Below are positions 18,633 through 28,426 of a DNA stretch of 64,000 bases, piece by piece. Below the pieces are notes generated by a model that saw nothing but the letters and a program-made list of their open reading frames with translations, was not told the origin of the DNA and did no database searches. Both the position numbers and the translations under genes were made by a program. Positions within the stretch are counted from its first letter, which is position 1. Every line of letters begins with the position of its first letter. The DNA comes from Paenibacillus sp. D2_2 (GTDB lineage Bacteria; Bacillota; Bacilli; Paenibacillales; Paenibacillaceae). Location of the stretch: assembly GCF_031199965.1 (NCBI RefSeq), contig NZ_CP133605.1:4547001-4611000 (forward strand), in the 5' to 3' direction.

Positions 18633-19988
18633 ATGGATTATCAAAATTATTTCCAAAATAACCGCCAGACTCATCTGGATGAACTGACGGACTTACTGAA
18701 AATTCCTAGCATCTCGGCTCTGTCCGAGCATAAAGGCGATGTACAAAAAGCGGCTGAATGGATTGCTGATGCGCTCCGCCATGCCGGAATGGAGAATGTA
18801 GAGGTTACCCCTACGGCTGGACATCCTATCGTATATGGTGAATATTTGCATGCTCCGGGAAAACCGACGGTGCTCGTATACGGACATTATGACGTACAGC
18901 CGGTAGATCCGCTGAATTTGTGGGAAACACCACCATTCGAACCTTCAATCCGTGACGGCAAGCTATTTGCTCGCGGTGCTACAGATGATAAAGGACAAAT
19001 GTTCCTACATATTAAAGCTGTAGAAGCGATTCTGAAACAGGAGAAAGAGCTTCCTGTAAATATCAAGTTCTGCATCGAAGGTGAAGAAGAAGTCGGCAGC
19101 CCAAATCTTCCTATCTTCCTGGAGAAAAATCAGAATAAACTCGCGGCAGATGTCGTTGTCATCTCCGATACCTCACTTCTTGAACCTGGCAAACCAGCAA
19201 TCTGCACCGGACTTCGTGGCCTCTGTTCCCTAGAAGTTAGCGTGCATACAGCAAATACAGATCTGCACTCCGGTACATTTGGGGGTGGGGTACCAAATGC
19301 TCTACATGCGCTCGTAGCTTTGCTCGCTTCACTGCATGATGATAAAGGTCGTGTAGCTGTGGAAGGCTTCTATAAAGGTACGCCTGAATTGCCTGCGGAA
19401 TTGAGAGAGGAAATCTCCAAGCGCGGACTGGATGAGAACAAGTTAGCGGCAAGCCTCGGTCTGGAGACGCTGTATGGCGAAGAAGGCTACAGCTTCGCGG
19501 AACGCACTGGTGTTCGTCCAACCTTGGAACTGAACGGTGTATACGGCGGTTTCCAAGGCGAAGGCAGCAAGACCGTTATTCCGAAGGAAGCTCATGCCAA
19601 GATTACTTGCCGTCTGGTCGGTGATCAAGATCCACAGGATATCCTCGATAAGATCGAGGCTCACCTAGGGCAACGCGTTCAACCTGGTGCCAAGCTGATC
19701 GTGAAGCAAATGGAGAAAGCGCACGCCTTCAACATCGATCCAGAAATTCCGATGCTGCAGAAGGCTGCCGACGCTTACGGAAAAGTATATGGGACTCGTG
19801 CTCTGTTCACCAAAGACGGCGGCTCAATTCCAATCGTTGAGACCTTGTCCCGTGTTCTTGAAGCTCCAGCCGTAATGATGGGCTTCGGGCTTCCTGACGA
19901 AAATCTGCATGCGCCGAACGAACACTTCAACCTCGACAATTTCGACAAAGGTCTGCTGACCATCGTTGAATACCTCAAATCTCTGTAA
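18633..19988 (+). CDS. M20-family dipeptidase
   Basis: Zinc peptidase cleaving dipeptides. Start ATG 18633 (MDYQNYFQ) is preferred over an upstream ATG at 18597 because GGGAGGAA lies 9 nt before it; this gives 451 residues, normal for the family. Metal-site motifs: YGHYDVQPVDP (first His and Asp), ATDDKGQMFLHI, GEEEVGSPNLP (catalytic and metal Glu), VISDTS and the C-terminal His in ENLHAPNEHF. Cytoplasmic. Intact, with no frame breaks. Confidence 0.93.
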   Translation: MDYQNYFQNNRQTHLDELTDLLKIPSISALSEHKGDVQKAAEWIADALRHAGMENVEVTPTAGHPIVYGEYLHAPGKPTVLVYGHYDVQPVDPLNLWETPPFEPSIRDGKLFARGATDDKGQMFLHIKAVEAILKQEKELPVNIKFCIEGEEEVGSPNLPIFLEKNQNKLAADVVVISDTSLLEPGKPAICTGLRGLCSLEVSVHTANTDLHSGTFGGGVPNALHALVALLASLHDDKGRVAVEGFYKGTPELPAELREEISKRGLDENKLAASLGLETLYGEEGYSFAERTGVRPTLELNGVYGGFQGEGSKTVIPKEAHAKITCRLVGDQDPQDILDKIEAHLGQRVQPGAKLIVKQMEKAHAFNIDPEIPMLQKAADAYGKVYGTRALFTKDGGSIPIVETLSRVLEAPAVMMGFGLPDENLHAPNEHFNLDNFDKGLLTIVEYLKSL

Positions 19989-20104
19989 TATTGAGATGAG
20001 ACAATAAGAAGGCTATCCTCCGATGGTCACAAGATCAGTAACAGACTTTAATTGTAGAGATAAATAATCCCATGCAGCATATAACTACTGAACGCTGTTA
20101 CTAA

Positions 20105-20138
20105 AGAAGCTGTCGATATCGACAGCTTCTTTGTTTTG
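20105..20138 (+). terminator. terminator downstream of the dipeptidase
   Basis: Perfect 26-bp palindrome centred on GATATC (AGAAGCTGTCGAT and its complement) with a T-rich tail TTTGTTTT. Confidence 0.85.
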
Positions 20139-20289
20139 CATAGCCTCCAAATATAAGCTGAATTGATTTTGAGCACATCTTAAGGGCTGATCGTATGAAG
20201 TAATAATCCAATCGGTTACTTCTGATCGATCTGGTTCACAATATAGATTACACAGACATACATACTATCAAAATAAGAGGTGTTTCTTG

Positions 20290-22920
20290 ATGTGGCATTC
20301 GAAATCACAAGAAGAAGTACTTAAGGAGTTACAAGTTGATCCGGCTGTTGGACTTACTGAAGAAGAAGTACGCGCGAGGCTGGAGCAGCATGGACCGAAC
20401 AAACTAAAGGGTAAGCCTAAGAAAAGCATGCTCGCTCTATTTCTGGCCCAGTTAAAGGATATGCTCATTTATGTGCTCTTGGGTGCAGCCGTAGTTACCC
20501 TAATCGTAGGGGAATATGTGGATGCCATCATTATTCTGGCTGTTGTTCTACTCAATGCATTAATCGGCGTATTTCAGGAGCAAAAAGCGGAGAAGGCTAT
20601 TGAGGCACTTCAGCAAATGACCACGCCCAAGTCGCTCGTTCGCCGTCAAGGAGAGGTAAAGGAGATCAATTCCGAGGACATTGTTCCCGGGGATATTGTT
20701 ATATTGGATGCGGGGCGATACATACCGGCTGATCTCAGACTGCTCGAGAGTGCCAATTTGCAGATTGAGGAATCCGCTTTGACCGGGGAGTCTGTTCCTT
20801 CGGATAAAGATGCCGCTTCTCTGCTCGAAGATCCTAAGACTCCACTTGGGGATATGTCCAACATGGCCTTCATGTCTACCCTGGTGACCTATGGAAGAGG
20901 GGAAGGCATTGCCGTAGCTACGGGGATGAGCACAGAAATGGGGAAAATCGCGACGATTCTGGATGAGGACATCCATGATCTGACCCCGCTGCAGAAGAAG
21001 CTCGAAGAGCTCGGCAAGATACTTGGCTTCATCGCCATAGGCATCTGTGTTCTGATCTTTGTTATAGGTCTTATTCAGAAGCGGGATCTATTTGAGTTAT
21101 TCCTGACGGCCATCAGCTTGGCTGTGGCAGCGATTCCGGAAGGCCTTCCGGCGATTGTTGCGATTGTGCTTGCACTTGGCGTGACTAGAATGTCTAAAAT
21201 CAATGCCATCGTGAAGAAGCTTCCTGCTGTGGAGACGCTGGGCTCCGTCAATATTATTTGCTCTGACAAAACAGGTACACTGACCCAAAACAAAATGACG
21301 GTCGTGAAATACTACACTGCTACTCCTCTCGGTGACGAACCTCCGGTGGAATTAATTAAATCATTTGTGCTCTGTTCCGATGCGACGCATGAGAATGGAG
21401 AAAGCACGGGAGATCCGACCGAGGTTGCCCTCGTCATTTACGGCCAACAGAACAATATTATGAAGAAATCGCTGGAGGCCGAGTACAAAAGAATCTCAGA
21501 GAAGCCTTTCGACTCCGATCGTAAGCTCATGTCCACATTAAACAAGACGAGAACGGGATACCGCGTGCATACTAAAGGGGCCATCGATCAATTGCTGAAT
21601 ATTTCAACCTCTGCCGTTGTAGACGGGGAAGTTGTTCCTTTAACTGAGGAACTGAAGCAGCAATATTTGAAGGTTGCCGAAGGAATGTCAGATGATGCCT
21701 TGAGAGTGCTTGGCGCAGCATTCAAAGACACAGAATGGCTTCTATCGCCGGATGAGATGGAGTTGGATTTAACGTTCCTTGGCTTCGTTGGCATGATCGA
21801 CCCTCCGAGACTTGAAGTGAAGGATTCCATTCGGGAAGCGAAGTCTGCTGGGATTACAGCTGTGATGATTACGGGTGACCATCGGAACACAGCTGTAGCG
21901 ATTGCCAAGGAGCTCGGCATCGCCGATTCGATCGACCAGAGCATGACAGGTGCGGAAATTGATGAGCTCTCCGACGAGGTGTTTGCGCAGAAAATCAAGA
22001 ACATTCGAGTATTTGCCCGCGTCTCGCCTGAGCACAAAGTGAAGATTGTGAAGGCGTACAAAGCGCAAGGAAATACGGTATCGATGACCGGTGATGGGGT
22101 AAATGATGCTCCTTCCTTAAAGAACGCCGACATCGGCGTAGCTATGGGAATCACCGGCACCGACGTGTCGAAGGGCGCCAGCGACATGATCCTAACCGAT
22201 GATAACTTCACCACCATTGTGCATGCGATTCGAGAAGGGCGAAATATCTACTCGAACATCCGTAAGACCGTCATCTTCCTCTTATCCTGTAATTTCGGCG
22301 AGGTTGTTGCGATCCTGGCATCGATCCTTTTCTTCTGGCCACTTCCGCTATTGGCTACCCAGATCCTCTGGGTCAACCTGGTAACTGATACGCTACCGGC
22401 TATTGCATTAGGTGTGGATCCAGGTGAAAAGGATGTGATGAAGCGGAAGCCGAGAGATCCCAAGGAAAGCTTCTTCGCCGGTGGTGCCGCACTCCGAGCC
22501 ATTCTTGGCGGTATTCTGATCGGATCCTTAACTTTAGTTGCCTTTTACCTGGGATTAAGAGAGTATGGCTTTAGCCTGAACTCAGCGAATATCTCCGAAG
22601 AGGCGATGATGTATGCCAGAACGATGGCCTTCGTCGTTCTTGCTGCATCGCAGCTGTTCTACTCTTTTGCCAAGCGTAGCGACACGAAATCGATCTTCCA
22701 GGTCGGCTTGTTCTCTAATAAGCTTCTGGTCGGCGCGATCATCGCGGGTCTAATTCTCCAGTTTGCTTCGATCAGCATTCCATTCCTGGCGGCGGCATTC
22801 AAAGTACACAACCTATCTTTGGCAGATTGGGGAGTGGTCATAGGCTTAGCCTTGATCCCGCTCTTCATAAACGAGGTTATCAAGATGTTCTCGCGAATGG
22901 GCGCTGCGAAGCAAGCCTGA
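20290..22920 (+). CDS. calcium-translocating P-type ATPase (SERCA/PMR1 type)
   Basis: Pumps Ca2+ out of the cell using ATP. 876 residues. Motifs in order: N-terminal cation ATPase domain, TGES loop (ALTGESVPSDK), PEGLPAIVAIVLALG in helix M4 (Ca2+ ligands), phosphorylation site DKTGTLTQNKM, KGAIDQLL, TGD, TGDGVNDAPSLKNADIGVAMG and a C-terminal four-helix block. Start ATG 20290 (MWHSKSQEE) follows AGAGGTG; a TTG three bases earlier is less likely. B. subtilis YloB is the nearest model known to me. Intact. Confidence 0.93.
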   Translation: MWHSKSQEEVLKELQVDPAVGLTEEEVRARLEQHGPNKLKGKPKKSMLALFLAQLKDMLIYVLLGAAVVTLIVGEYVDAIIILAVVLLNALIGVFQEQKAEKAIEALQQMTTPKSLVRRQGEVKEINSEDIVPGDIVILDAGRYIPADLRLLESANLQIEESALTGESVPSDKDAASLLEDPKTPLGDMSNMAFMSTLVTYGRGEGIAVATGMSTEMGKIATILDEDIHDLTPLQKKLEELGKILGFIAIGICVLIFVIGLIQKRDLFELFLTAISLAVAAIPEGLPAIVAIVLALGVTRMSKINAIVKKLPAVETLGSVNIICSDKTGTLTQNKMTVVKYYTATPLGDEPPVELIKSFVLCSDATHENGESTGDPTEVALVIYGQQNNIMKKSLEAEYKRISEKPFDSDRKLMSTLNKTRTGYRVHTKGAIDQLLNISTSAVVDGEVVPLTEELKQQYLKVAEGMSDDALRVLGAAFKDTEWLLSPDEMELDLTFLGFVGMIDPPRLEVKDSIREAKSAGITAVMITGDHRNTAVAIAKELGIADSIDQSMTGAEIDELSDEVFAQKIKNIRVFARVSPEHKVKIVKAYKAQGNTVSMTGDGVNDAPSLKNADIGVAMGITGTDVSKGASDMILTDDNFTTIVHAIREGRNIYSNIRKTVIFLLSCNFGEVVAILASILFFWPLPLLATQILWVNLVTDTLPAIALGVDPGEKDVMKRKPRDPKESFFAGGAALRAILGGILIGSLTLVAFYLGLREYGFSLNSANISEEAMMYARTMAFVVLAASQLFYSFAKRSDTKSIFQVGLFSNKLLVGAIIAGLILQFASISIPFLAAAFKVHNLSLADWGVVIGLALIPLFINEVIKMFSRMGAAKQA

Positions 22921-22960
22921 GACCAGAATGAGATGTATAAATATAATTAAACATAACGAA

Positions 22961-22990
22961 AAGGCTGTCGATTAAACGACGGCCTTGTTT
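22961..22990 (+). terminator. terminator of Ca2+ ATPase gene
   Basis: Stem AAGGCTGTCG/CGACGGCCTT (one mismatch) followed by GTTTTATG. Confidence 0.75.
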
Positions 22991-23098
22991 TATGTGATTT
23001 TGGAACCGAAAAACAAGATACAACAAACAAAAAACCTCCTCTTTCTTCCATAACCGGAGGAAAAGAAGGTCCATGTCTCTGCGCCCTTGGTAAAATCG

Positions 23099-23323
23099 TC
23101 AGATTTTTAGCTCCCCAAGCTTGATCAGCTCTACAACCGCCTGCGCGCGACCCTTGACATTAAGCTTTTGCATGACATTCGAGATGTGGTTCCGGACGGT
23201 TTTCTCGCTGATGAATAATTGGCCGGCAATGTCGCGGGTCGTTTTATCCTGCACGAGGAGTTCGAAAACTTCCCGTTCACGATGAGTTAACAGAAATTGG
23301 CTGTTACGATCGCTACTTTTCAA
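23099..23323 (-). CDS. gerE: late sporulation transcription regulator GerE
   Basis: A 74-residue stand-alone LuxR/GerE helix-turn-helix, exactly the length of B. subtilis GerE, with the core TREREVFELLVQDKTT-like block (HREREVFELLVQDKTTRDIA) and FISEKTVRNHISNVMQKL. It controls spore coat genes in the mother cell late in sporulation. Start is TTG at 23323, 7 nt after GGAGGGGTGA. Upstream, TTGACT and TAAACT lie 16 bp apart; sigma-K control is expected from B. subtilis but not proven here. It may regulate the spore-surface locus at 32-56 kb. Confidence 0.94.
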   Translation of the reverse strand: MKSSDRNSQFLLTHREREVFELLVQDKTTRDIAGQLFISEKTVRNHISNVMQKLNVKGRAQAVVELIKLGELKI

Positions 23324-23501
23324 AATGCGTCACCCCTCCTTGCTCGGGTTTTATAGTTTACAAGGTTAAGGGATACAGTCAAAACATTTTATGAAGAGAA
23401 CGGATTATTGGTGCCGTACGAAAGTAAAATAGGCGCGCTTAGATGAAAGCTCCGTTTTTTCTACAATCCAGCTCTACCCGTAACCCCAGCGAAACTTTCT
23501 A

Positions 23502-23530
23502 TTGACGAGTGAACCATGGTCTATTATCAT
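23502..23530 (+). promoter_or_regulatory. sigma-A promoter of efe operon
   Basis: TTGACG (23502-23507), 17-bp spacer, TATCAT (23525-23530). The predicted start point is about 23537, just ahead of the Fur box. Confidence 0.8.
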
Positions 23531-23543
23531 CTTTTAATGAAAG

Positions 23544-23558
23544 TGATAATCATTATCA
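23544..23558 (+). promoter_or_regulatory. Fur box (7-1-7)
   Basis: TGATAATCATTATCA is a perfect 7-1-7 inverted repeat, identical to the core Bacillus Fur operator. It lies immediately downstream of the predicted transcription start, so Fur-Fe(II) binding should block efeO-efeB-efeU transcription when iron is plentiful. Confidence 0.93.
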
Positions 23559-23605
23559 TTGAACTCATTAACTTCATATACACATATCAAGGGGTGTCCA
23601 ACGTC

Positions 23606-24472
23606 ATGAAAATATATTATGCACTTCCAGCAGCAGCCATATCGGCGATTCTGCTACTATCCGGCTGCAACACCGGAGATAAGAATGCGAACCAAGGAGC
23701 GTTGGTAGGCGCAGCTAATTCCGAGGCAGCTTCCAAATCAAATGAAGACGACTTCAAGCAAGCGATCGATCAATACCGTGAGTATGTGATCCAGCAATGC
23801 GATGCCTTCGTTACTGAGACAGCCAAATTTACGACCGCGGTTAAAGACGGAGATATTGAGACCGCTAAGTCTCTTTACGCCCCTGCACGCATGTATTATG
23901 AGCGAATCGAACCGATCGCTGAAGCGCTAGGAGATCTTGATCCAAATATCGATGCCAGAGACGGCGACGTAGACAGTGCAGAATGGCGTGGCTTCCACAA
24001 GCTGGAGCAAGCTCTGTGGGAGAATAACACAACAGCTGGACAAGAGGAAATTGCCGATCAATTGCTGAGCGATGCGAAGCTACTCCGTGCCAAAGTAGAA
24101 ACCGTAGATATCGATGCTTCCTTGCTTGTTACTGGCGCGGTAGAACTGCTTAATGAAGTGTCTACCTCCAAGGTTACAGGTGAAGAGGAACGTTACTCTC
24201 ATACAGACCTTTATGACTTCGCTGCTAATGTTGAAGGCGCTAAGAAAATATTCGAGCTTTTAGAGCCACAGCTCAAAGCTAAGGATTCTGAACTGAGCAA
24301 AAATATCAGTGAACGCTTCACGGCTCTCGAGCAGGAATTAGCTCCATTCAAAGAAGGCAACGGCTATGTTAGTTACGAGAAGCTGCAAGATCAGGATGTC
24401 CGTAAACTGAGCCAGAATCTCGATGCATTAGCCGAACCTCTGTCCCAAATGGGTACTCTTCTGGGAGTGTAA
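23606..24472 (+). CDS. efeO: EfeO: iron-uptake M75 (imelysin-like) lipoprotein
   Basis: Surface iron-binding component of the EfeUOB ferrous/ferric uptake system. Start ATG 23606 (MKIYYALPAAAI) follows AAGGGGTG. An upstream in-frame start would translate through the Fur box and is rejected. Lipoprotein signal with LLLSGC, then a helical M75 domain: RDGDVDSAEWRGFHKLEQALWE (HxxE-type metal site GFHKLE), HTDLYDFAANVEGAKK. There is no N-terminal cupredoxin domain, as in B. subtilis YwbM. First gene of the Fur-controlled operon. Confidence 0.93.
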   Translation: MKIYYALPAAAISAILLLSGCNTGDKNANQGALVGAANSEAASKSNEDDFKQAIDQYREYVIQQCDAFVTETAKFTTAVKDGDIETAKSLYAPARMYYERIEPIAEALGDLDPNIDARDGDVDSAEWRGFHKLEQALWENNTTAGQEEIADQLLSDAKLLRAKVETVDIDASLLVTGAVELLNEVSTSKVTGEEERYSHTDLYDFAANVEGAKKIFELLEPQLKAKDSELSKNISERFTALEQELAPFKEGNGYVSYEKLQDQDVRKLSQNLDALAEPLSQMGTLLGV

Positions 24473-24475
24473 AAG

Positions 24476-25818
24476 ATGACTAACAATGAACCAGGAATGG
24501 AATCAAACCAATCGAACAAAAGCACTGAACAAGACGCGGCAACTACTGCAACAAATCTATTCTCCAAGAAAATGAGCCGTCGGGACGTGCTAAAATATGC
24601 AGGTATTGGAGGGATCGGTTTGCTTCTTGGAGGCAGTGGTGGCTACGGGCTGCTTGCGGCTAAAGAGAAGCTGTCCCCTTCTCTCGGAAAACTGGGGATC
24701 GTCGTTCTTCTATGGAACAGATCCCCTTCTACGATCAGTATCAAGCTGGGATTATCACCCGGCACAGAACTTTTTATGCTTCGCATCTTTCGATCTGTCG
24801 ACGAATTCAATAACTGATGTGCGAAAGCTATTTCAGGCATGGACGGAATCCGCTTCCCTAATGACTTCTGGTCAGATGCTAGGCAATACCAACAACAATC
24901 AGAACCTCCCCCCTTCCGATACTGGAGAAGCAGCAGGACTATCGACTGCAAAGCTGACAATCACCTTCGGAGTCGGTCCATCCTTCTTCGATAGCCGTTT
25001 TGGTCTGTCGGCGAAAAGACCTGCTACATTTGCTGAGCTACCTTCCTTCCGGGGTGATGCTCTCCAACCAGAATGGTGCGGTGGCGATATCTGCGTTCAG
25101 GTATGTGCTGATGATATGCAAGTGGCCTTCCATGCTGTACGTAACCTGGCCAGAATCGCGCGTGGAACCGCCGTAATGCGCTGGATGCAGGAAGGCTTCC
25201 AACGTAGCTCTGCGGCTGATCCAAGCGGAGGAACGCCGCGCAATCTACTCGGCTTTAAGGACGGAACTGGAAATCCGGATACTCATGATAAGCAGGCTAT
25301 GAAAGACATTGTATGGGCTGGAGCTGACAACGGTGCTGGCTGGATGCAAGGCGGCAGCTATATGGTAGCCCGCCGTATTCGTATGCGGATCGAAATATGG
25401 GATCGTTCTCCCTTAAGTGATCAAGAACAGACCTTCGGTCGTTATCGCGATTCTGGAGCTCCGATCGGATCCAAGGATGAATTTGCTCCGCTTGATCTGG
25501 AAGCGAAGGATTCTTCAGGCCAGCCGCTTATTCCGCTTACTTCCCATTCTCGTCTCGCTCATATGGATGGGAAGATCAAAATGCTACGCCGGGCCTATTC
25601 CTATACCTGGCGGTATCGATGCGAAGACAGGGCAGCTGGACGCCGGCCTGTTTTTCATCTGTTACCAGAAGGATATCCAGAAACAATTTATATCGATGCA
25701 GCAAAAGCTGGCCGCCAGCGATAAGCTGAACGAATATATTGTCCATGTTGGCAGTGCTGTATTCGCTTGTTTTCCTGGTGTTCGTCAGGGCGGATATATC
25801 GGTGACACACTCTTCTAG
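24476..25818 (+). CDS. efeB: EfeB: Tat-exported Dyp-type haem peroxidase; three frameshifts
   Basis: Oxidises iron or supplies electrons for EfeU at the cell surface. Twin-arginine signal MSRRDVLKYAG plus hydrophobic GIGGIGLLLGG, then a Dyp peroxidase domain with the GxxDG motif GFKDGTGNP and C-terminal SHSRLAH and DAGLFFICYQKD. The frame breaks three times: one G missing at 24694-24697 (restores GDRRSSMEQIPFYDQYQAGI), one C missing at 24758-24760 (restores ITPAQNFLCFASFDL) and one extra base at 25606-25610 (restores SYTGGIDAKTGQLDAG). Composite length is about 447 residues, normal for EfeB/YwbN. It lies 3 bp after efeO. Confidence 0.88.
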
Positions 25819-25861
25819 TGAGAGTTTCAATTACCTCTAATAAGGAGGTGTAGAGAGTCCA

Positions 25862-27694
25862 ATGGAACTCCCACACGTCAAACAGGAAAGCTTAAATACC
25901 ATACAACTTAAATTTGCCACAGTACTTTTAGCGTTCATATTGATAATCACAGCCTTTTGGTCTGTTCCTGTATCAGCGACAAGGACTGCTTCAGATAATG
26001 CTTCCGACCCGACCTACGAAAAGCTGCTTCCGCTGATTGGCGGTGCACTCGTCGAAGTAGGAACTCCAAATTGGGATACGGCTGCTGCAGAGCTAAGCGA
26101 TTTCAGCAGCATCTGGAACACGCTGGATCACTCCGCCTCACCTGAGCTTGCTAAGGAGATTGAGGACGGATTAACGGCTGCGAAGAATGCCATTGAGGCG
26201 CAAGATCAAAGGCAGGCTAAGCTGGACCTCTCTTCACTGGCGAAAAAGGTGAATGAATATACCGCAGCACACTCTGCCGATGCAGAGAAGCCTGATGGCA
26301 AAGAATCCGCCAGTCAGCTGCTGGATATGACAGGTAAGACATTATCTGCGCTGGAACAAGGTTCGGAGGAACAGGCACAGGCCGAATACAAGCAAATTCT
26401 GAACACATGGAAAAAGCTCGAAGGACCTATCCGCGGCGGAAACTTTAACGTATATAGCGATATCGAGACACATATGAGCTTAATCAGGATAGCGTTGCAA
26501 GCAGTCCCCGTCAGAACAGAGCAGGCTATAAAAGAATTGACTACATTAAATAGCTTGCTTCAGGATTACACGGAAGGTAAATTGGACAGCTTGGCAGATT
26601 CTTCATCGACGCAAAAGAACACTCTAGTGGATACACTACCGCTGCTTGAAAAAGCCAAGCAGGCCGTTGCAGCCAAAAATGCAGAACAAGCAGCTGAGCA
26701 AATGAGCCAGTTCATTAAGCAATGGCCCTCTGTTGAAGGTGAGGTCTCTGTATCTTCCGCCAAGCTGTACACCTCAACAGAGAATCGTATGGCAGAAGCG
26801 CAGAGCTATCTGATTTCTAGTCCACCAAATTACAGTAAAGCCGAACAGATTATCGAGGCGATGATTCAGGATCTTCAGCCGCTTGCCGAACGTTCGGCGT
26901 ATACCGCCTGGGATGCCGCGCTTATTCTTCTACGGGAAGGATTCGAGGCACTTCTAGTACTTACCGCCTTACTTGCTTTCGTGAACCGGTCCAAGGATAC
27001 TGCACTGCGTACTACTATTTGGGCTGGGGCAGGAACTGGACTACTGATTTCGGCCATTCTAGCTATCATCTTGACATATACCATCTCTCAAGCCATCTCT
27101 GGCGGTGCAAGGGAAATGATAGAAGGCTTCACCGGACTATTTGCAGTCGTTATGATGCTCACGATAGGTTGGTGGCTGCACAGTAAGTCCAGTGTCAAAG
27201 CCTGGAATCAGTATTTATCTGAGCGGACCCACGGTGCAATCCAACGCGGCAGCCGCTGGTCTTTATTTCTTCTATCCGCACTGGCCATATTGCGAGAAGG
27301 AGCCGAGACAACGATATTCTACATCGGAATGATCCCTTCTATCCAGCCACATCAGCTGATCATTGGAATTCTGGGAGCTTTGATTGTTCTTGTCGTTCTT
27401 GGATTTTGCTTGATTTATTTTGGAATCAAACTGCCAATCCGGCCGTTTATGCTATGCGCAACGTTGCTGATCTACTACCTAGTTGTCCGCTTCCTAGGAG
27501 AGAGCATCCATTCTCTGCAAATTGCCGGATTGATCCCGGCTCACAGCCAGTCATGGCTTCCTTCAGCTGGCTGGATTGGGGCTTATCCTACTTGGGAGAC
27601 GATGATTCCCCAACTATTGGTGCTTCTCTTCATCATCTGGCAGCTCACTAGGCGCAATAGTACGGATTCACACCGCACCTCCTCAGTATCATAA
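25862..27694 (+). CDS. efeU: EfeU: FTR1-family iron permease with extracytoplasmic domain
   Basis: Membrane iron importer. 610 residues: signal/anchor helix (~20-42), a ~300-residue helical extracytoplasmic domain with internally similar segments (KQILNTWKKLEGPIRG, MSQFIKQWPSVEGEVS), then a seven-helix FTR1 domain with the two iron-ligand motifs REGFEALLVL and LREGAETTIFY. Fusion of a long helical domain to the FTR1 core is a known variant in Bacillales. A strong AAGGAGGTG site precedes the ATG. Third gene of the Fur-controlled operon, intact. Confidence 0.92.
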   Translation: MELPHVKQESLNTIQLKFATVLLAFILIITAFWSVPVSATRTASDNASDPTYEKLLPLIGGALVEVGTPNWDTAAAELSDFSSIWNTLDHSASPELAKEIEDGLTAAKNAIEAQDQRQAKLDLSSLAKKVNEYTAAHSADAEKPDGKESASQLLDMTGKTLSALEQGSEEQAQAEYKQILNTWKKLEGPIRGGNFNVYSDIETHMSLIRIALQAVPVRTEQAIKELTTLNSLLQDYTEGKLDSLADSSSTQKNTLVDTLPLLEKAKQAVAAKNAEQAAEQMSQFIKQWPSVEGEVSVSSAKLYTSTENRMAEAQSYLISSPPNYSKAEQIIEAMIQDLQPLAERSAYTAWDAALILLREGFEALLVLTALLAFVNRSKDTALRTTIWAGAGTGLLISAILAIILTYTISQAISGGAREMIEGFTGLFAVVMMLTIGWWLHSKSSVKAWNQYLSERTHGAIQRGSRWSLFLLSALAILREGAETTIFYIGMIPSIQPHQLIIGILGALIVLVVLGFCLIYFGIKLPIRPFMLCATLLIYYLVVRFLGESIHSLQIAGLIPAHSQSWLPSAGWIGAYPTWETMIPQLLVLLFIIWQLTRRNSTDSHRTSSVS

Positions 27695-27706
27695 CATATA
27701 GACAAT

Positions 27707-27748
27707 AAGAAACCGCCTTTGACTAACCCGTCAAAGGCGGTTTCTTAT
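27707..27748. terminator. terminator of efe operon
   Basis: Perfect 17-bp stem (AAGAAACCGCCTTTGAC with complement) between the convergent efeU and marR stops; works on both strands. Confidence 0.88.
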
Positions 27749-27759
27749 TTACATGAAAA

Positions 27760-28218
27760 TCACTTCAGTTTGCACGCTGGAACATCAGATTGCCCAACGG
27801 TTCCTATCTTCTCTATAACCTGGATCATAACCTCAAGTTCGTGGGGCTCCAGCTCCTGAAGATAGCTTCGAACCACTTCTCTGGATTTTCTCCCCGCCTC
27901 TGCGAATACCTCCGCACCTTTATCGGTTACCGATAGAAGTACCGATCTGCGGTCCTGTTCATCGTGACGACGTTGAACATACCCGCTCTGAACGAGACGG
28001 TCAACCATAACAGTAATCGCACTAGGCTTCACTTCCAGCGCGTCAGCCAAATAACTCACATTGCACGGATCAGTTCGGGCAATAAGAGCAAGCATATGGA
28101 ACTGCGGTCCTGTTAATCCAAGATCCCGATGCTGCATAATTTCGGTTTGCATTTTCTTGAATGTCTTAGACCAGGCAGCCATCAGCCGCTCCACATAATC
28201 ATCAAGATTCGAATCCAA
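27760..28218 (-). CDS. MarR-family transcription regulator
   Basis: 152 residues with a winged helix-turn-helix: GLTGPQFHMLALI, VSYLADALEVKPSAITVMVDRLVQSGYV (recognition helix) and the wing DRRSVLLSVTDKG. The TTG start at 28218 is chosen because GAGGGGGAG lies just upstream; ATG starts 20-80 bp further up have poor ribosome sites. Target genes unknown. It diverges from the nag operon, whose promoter it could share. Confidence 0.85.
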   Translation of the reverse strand: MDSNLDDYVERLMAAWSKTFKKMQTEIMQHRDLGLTGPQFHMLALIARTDPCNVSYLADALEVKPSAITVMVDRLVQSGYVQRRHDEQDRRSVLLSVTDKGAEVFAEAGRKSREVVRSYLQELEPHELEVMIQVIEKIGTVGQSDVPACKLK

Positions 28219-28350
28219 TGTTACTCCCCCTCTTCGAATCATAATGCCTGATTCAAGTGTATTATGGGAACGTCGAAAATACAAGGAAACTGTCATAATT
28301 TCCGGTCTGTTGTGCTGTAATCCCTTGATTTTAACAACAAAATAAACTAT

Positions 28351-28407
28351 GATGAAATCGAAATAATTTTCATCTATTCAACAATAATTGCAAAAATAAT
28401 TTTCATG
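28351..28407. promoter_or_regulatory. candidate operator in nag promoter region
   Basis: Dyad GATGAAAT...ATTTTCATC at 28351-28374, and the same half motif AAATAATTTTCATG repeated at 28395-28408 just before the RpiR ribosome site. Spacing and symmetry suit an RpiR/MurR autoregulatory site, but this is inference only. Confidence 0.4.
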
Positions 28408-28426
28408 ACTAAAGAGGGTGATTTCA

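Noticed and set aside
23516..23605. Earlier start of efeO
   Set aside because: It would translate the Fur box and promoter; the lipoprotein signal and ribosome site begin at 23606.
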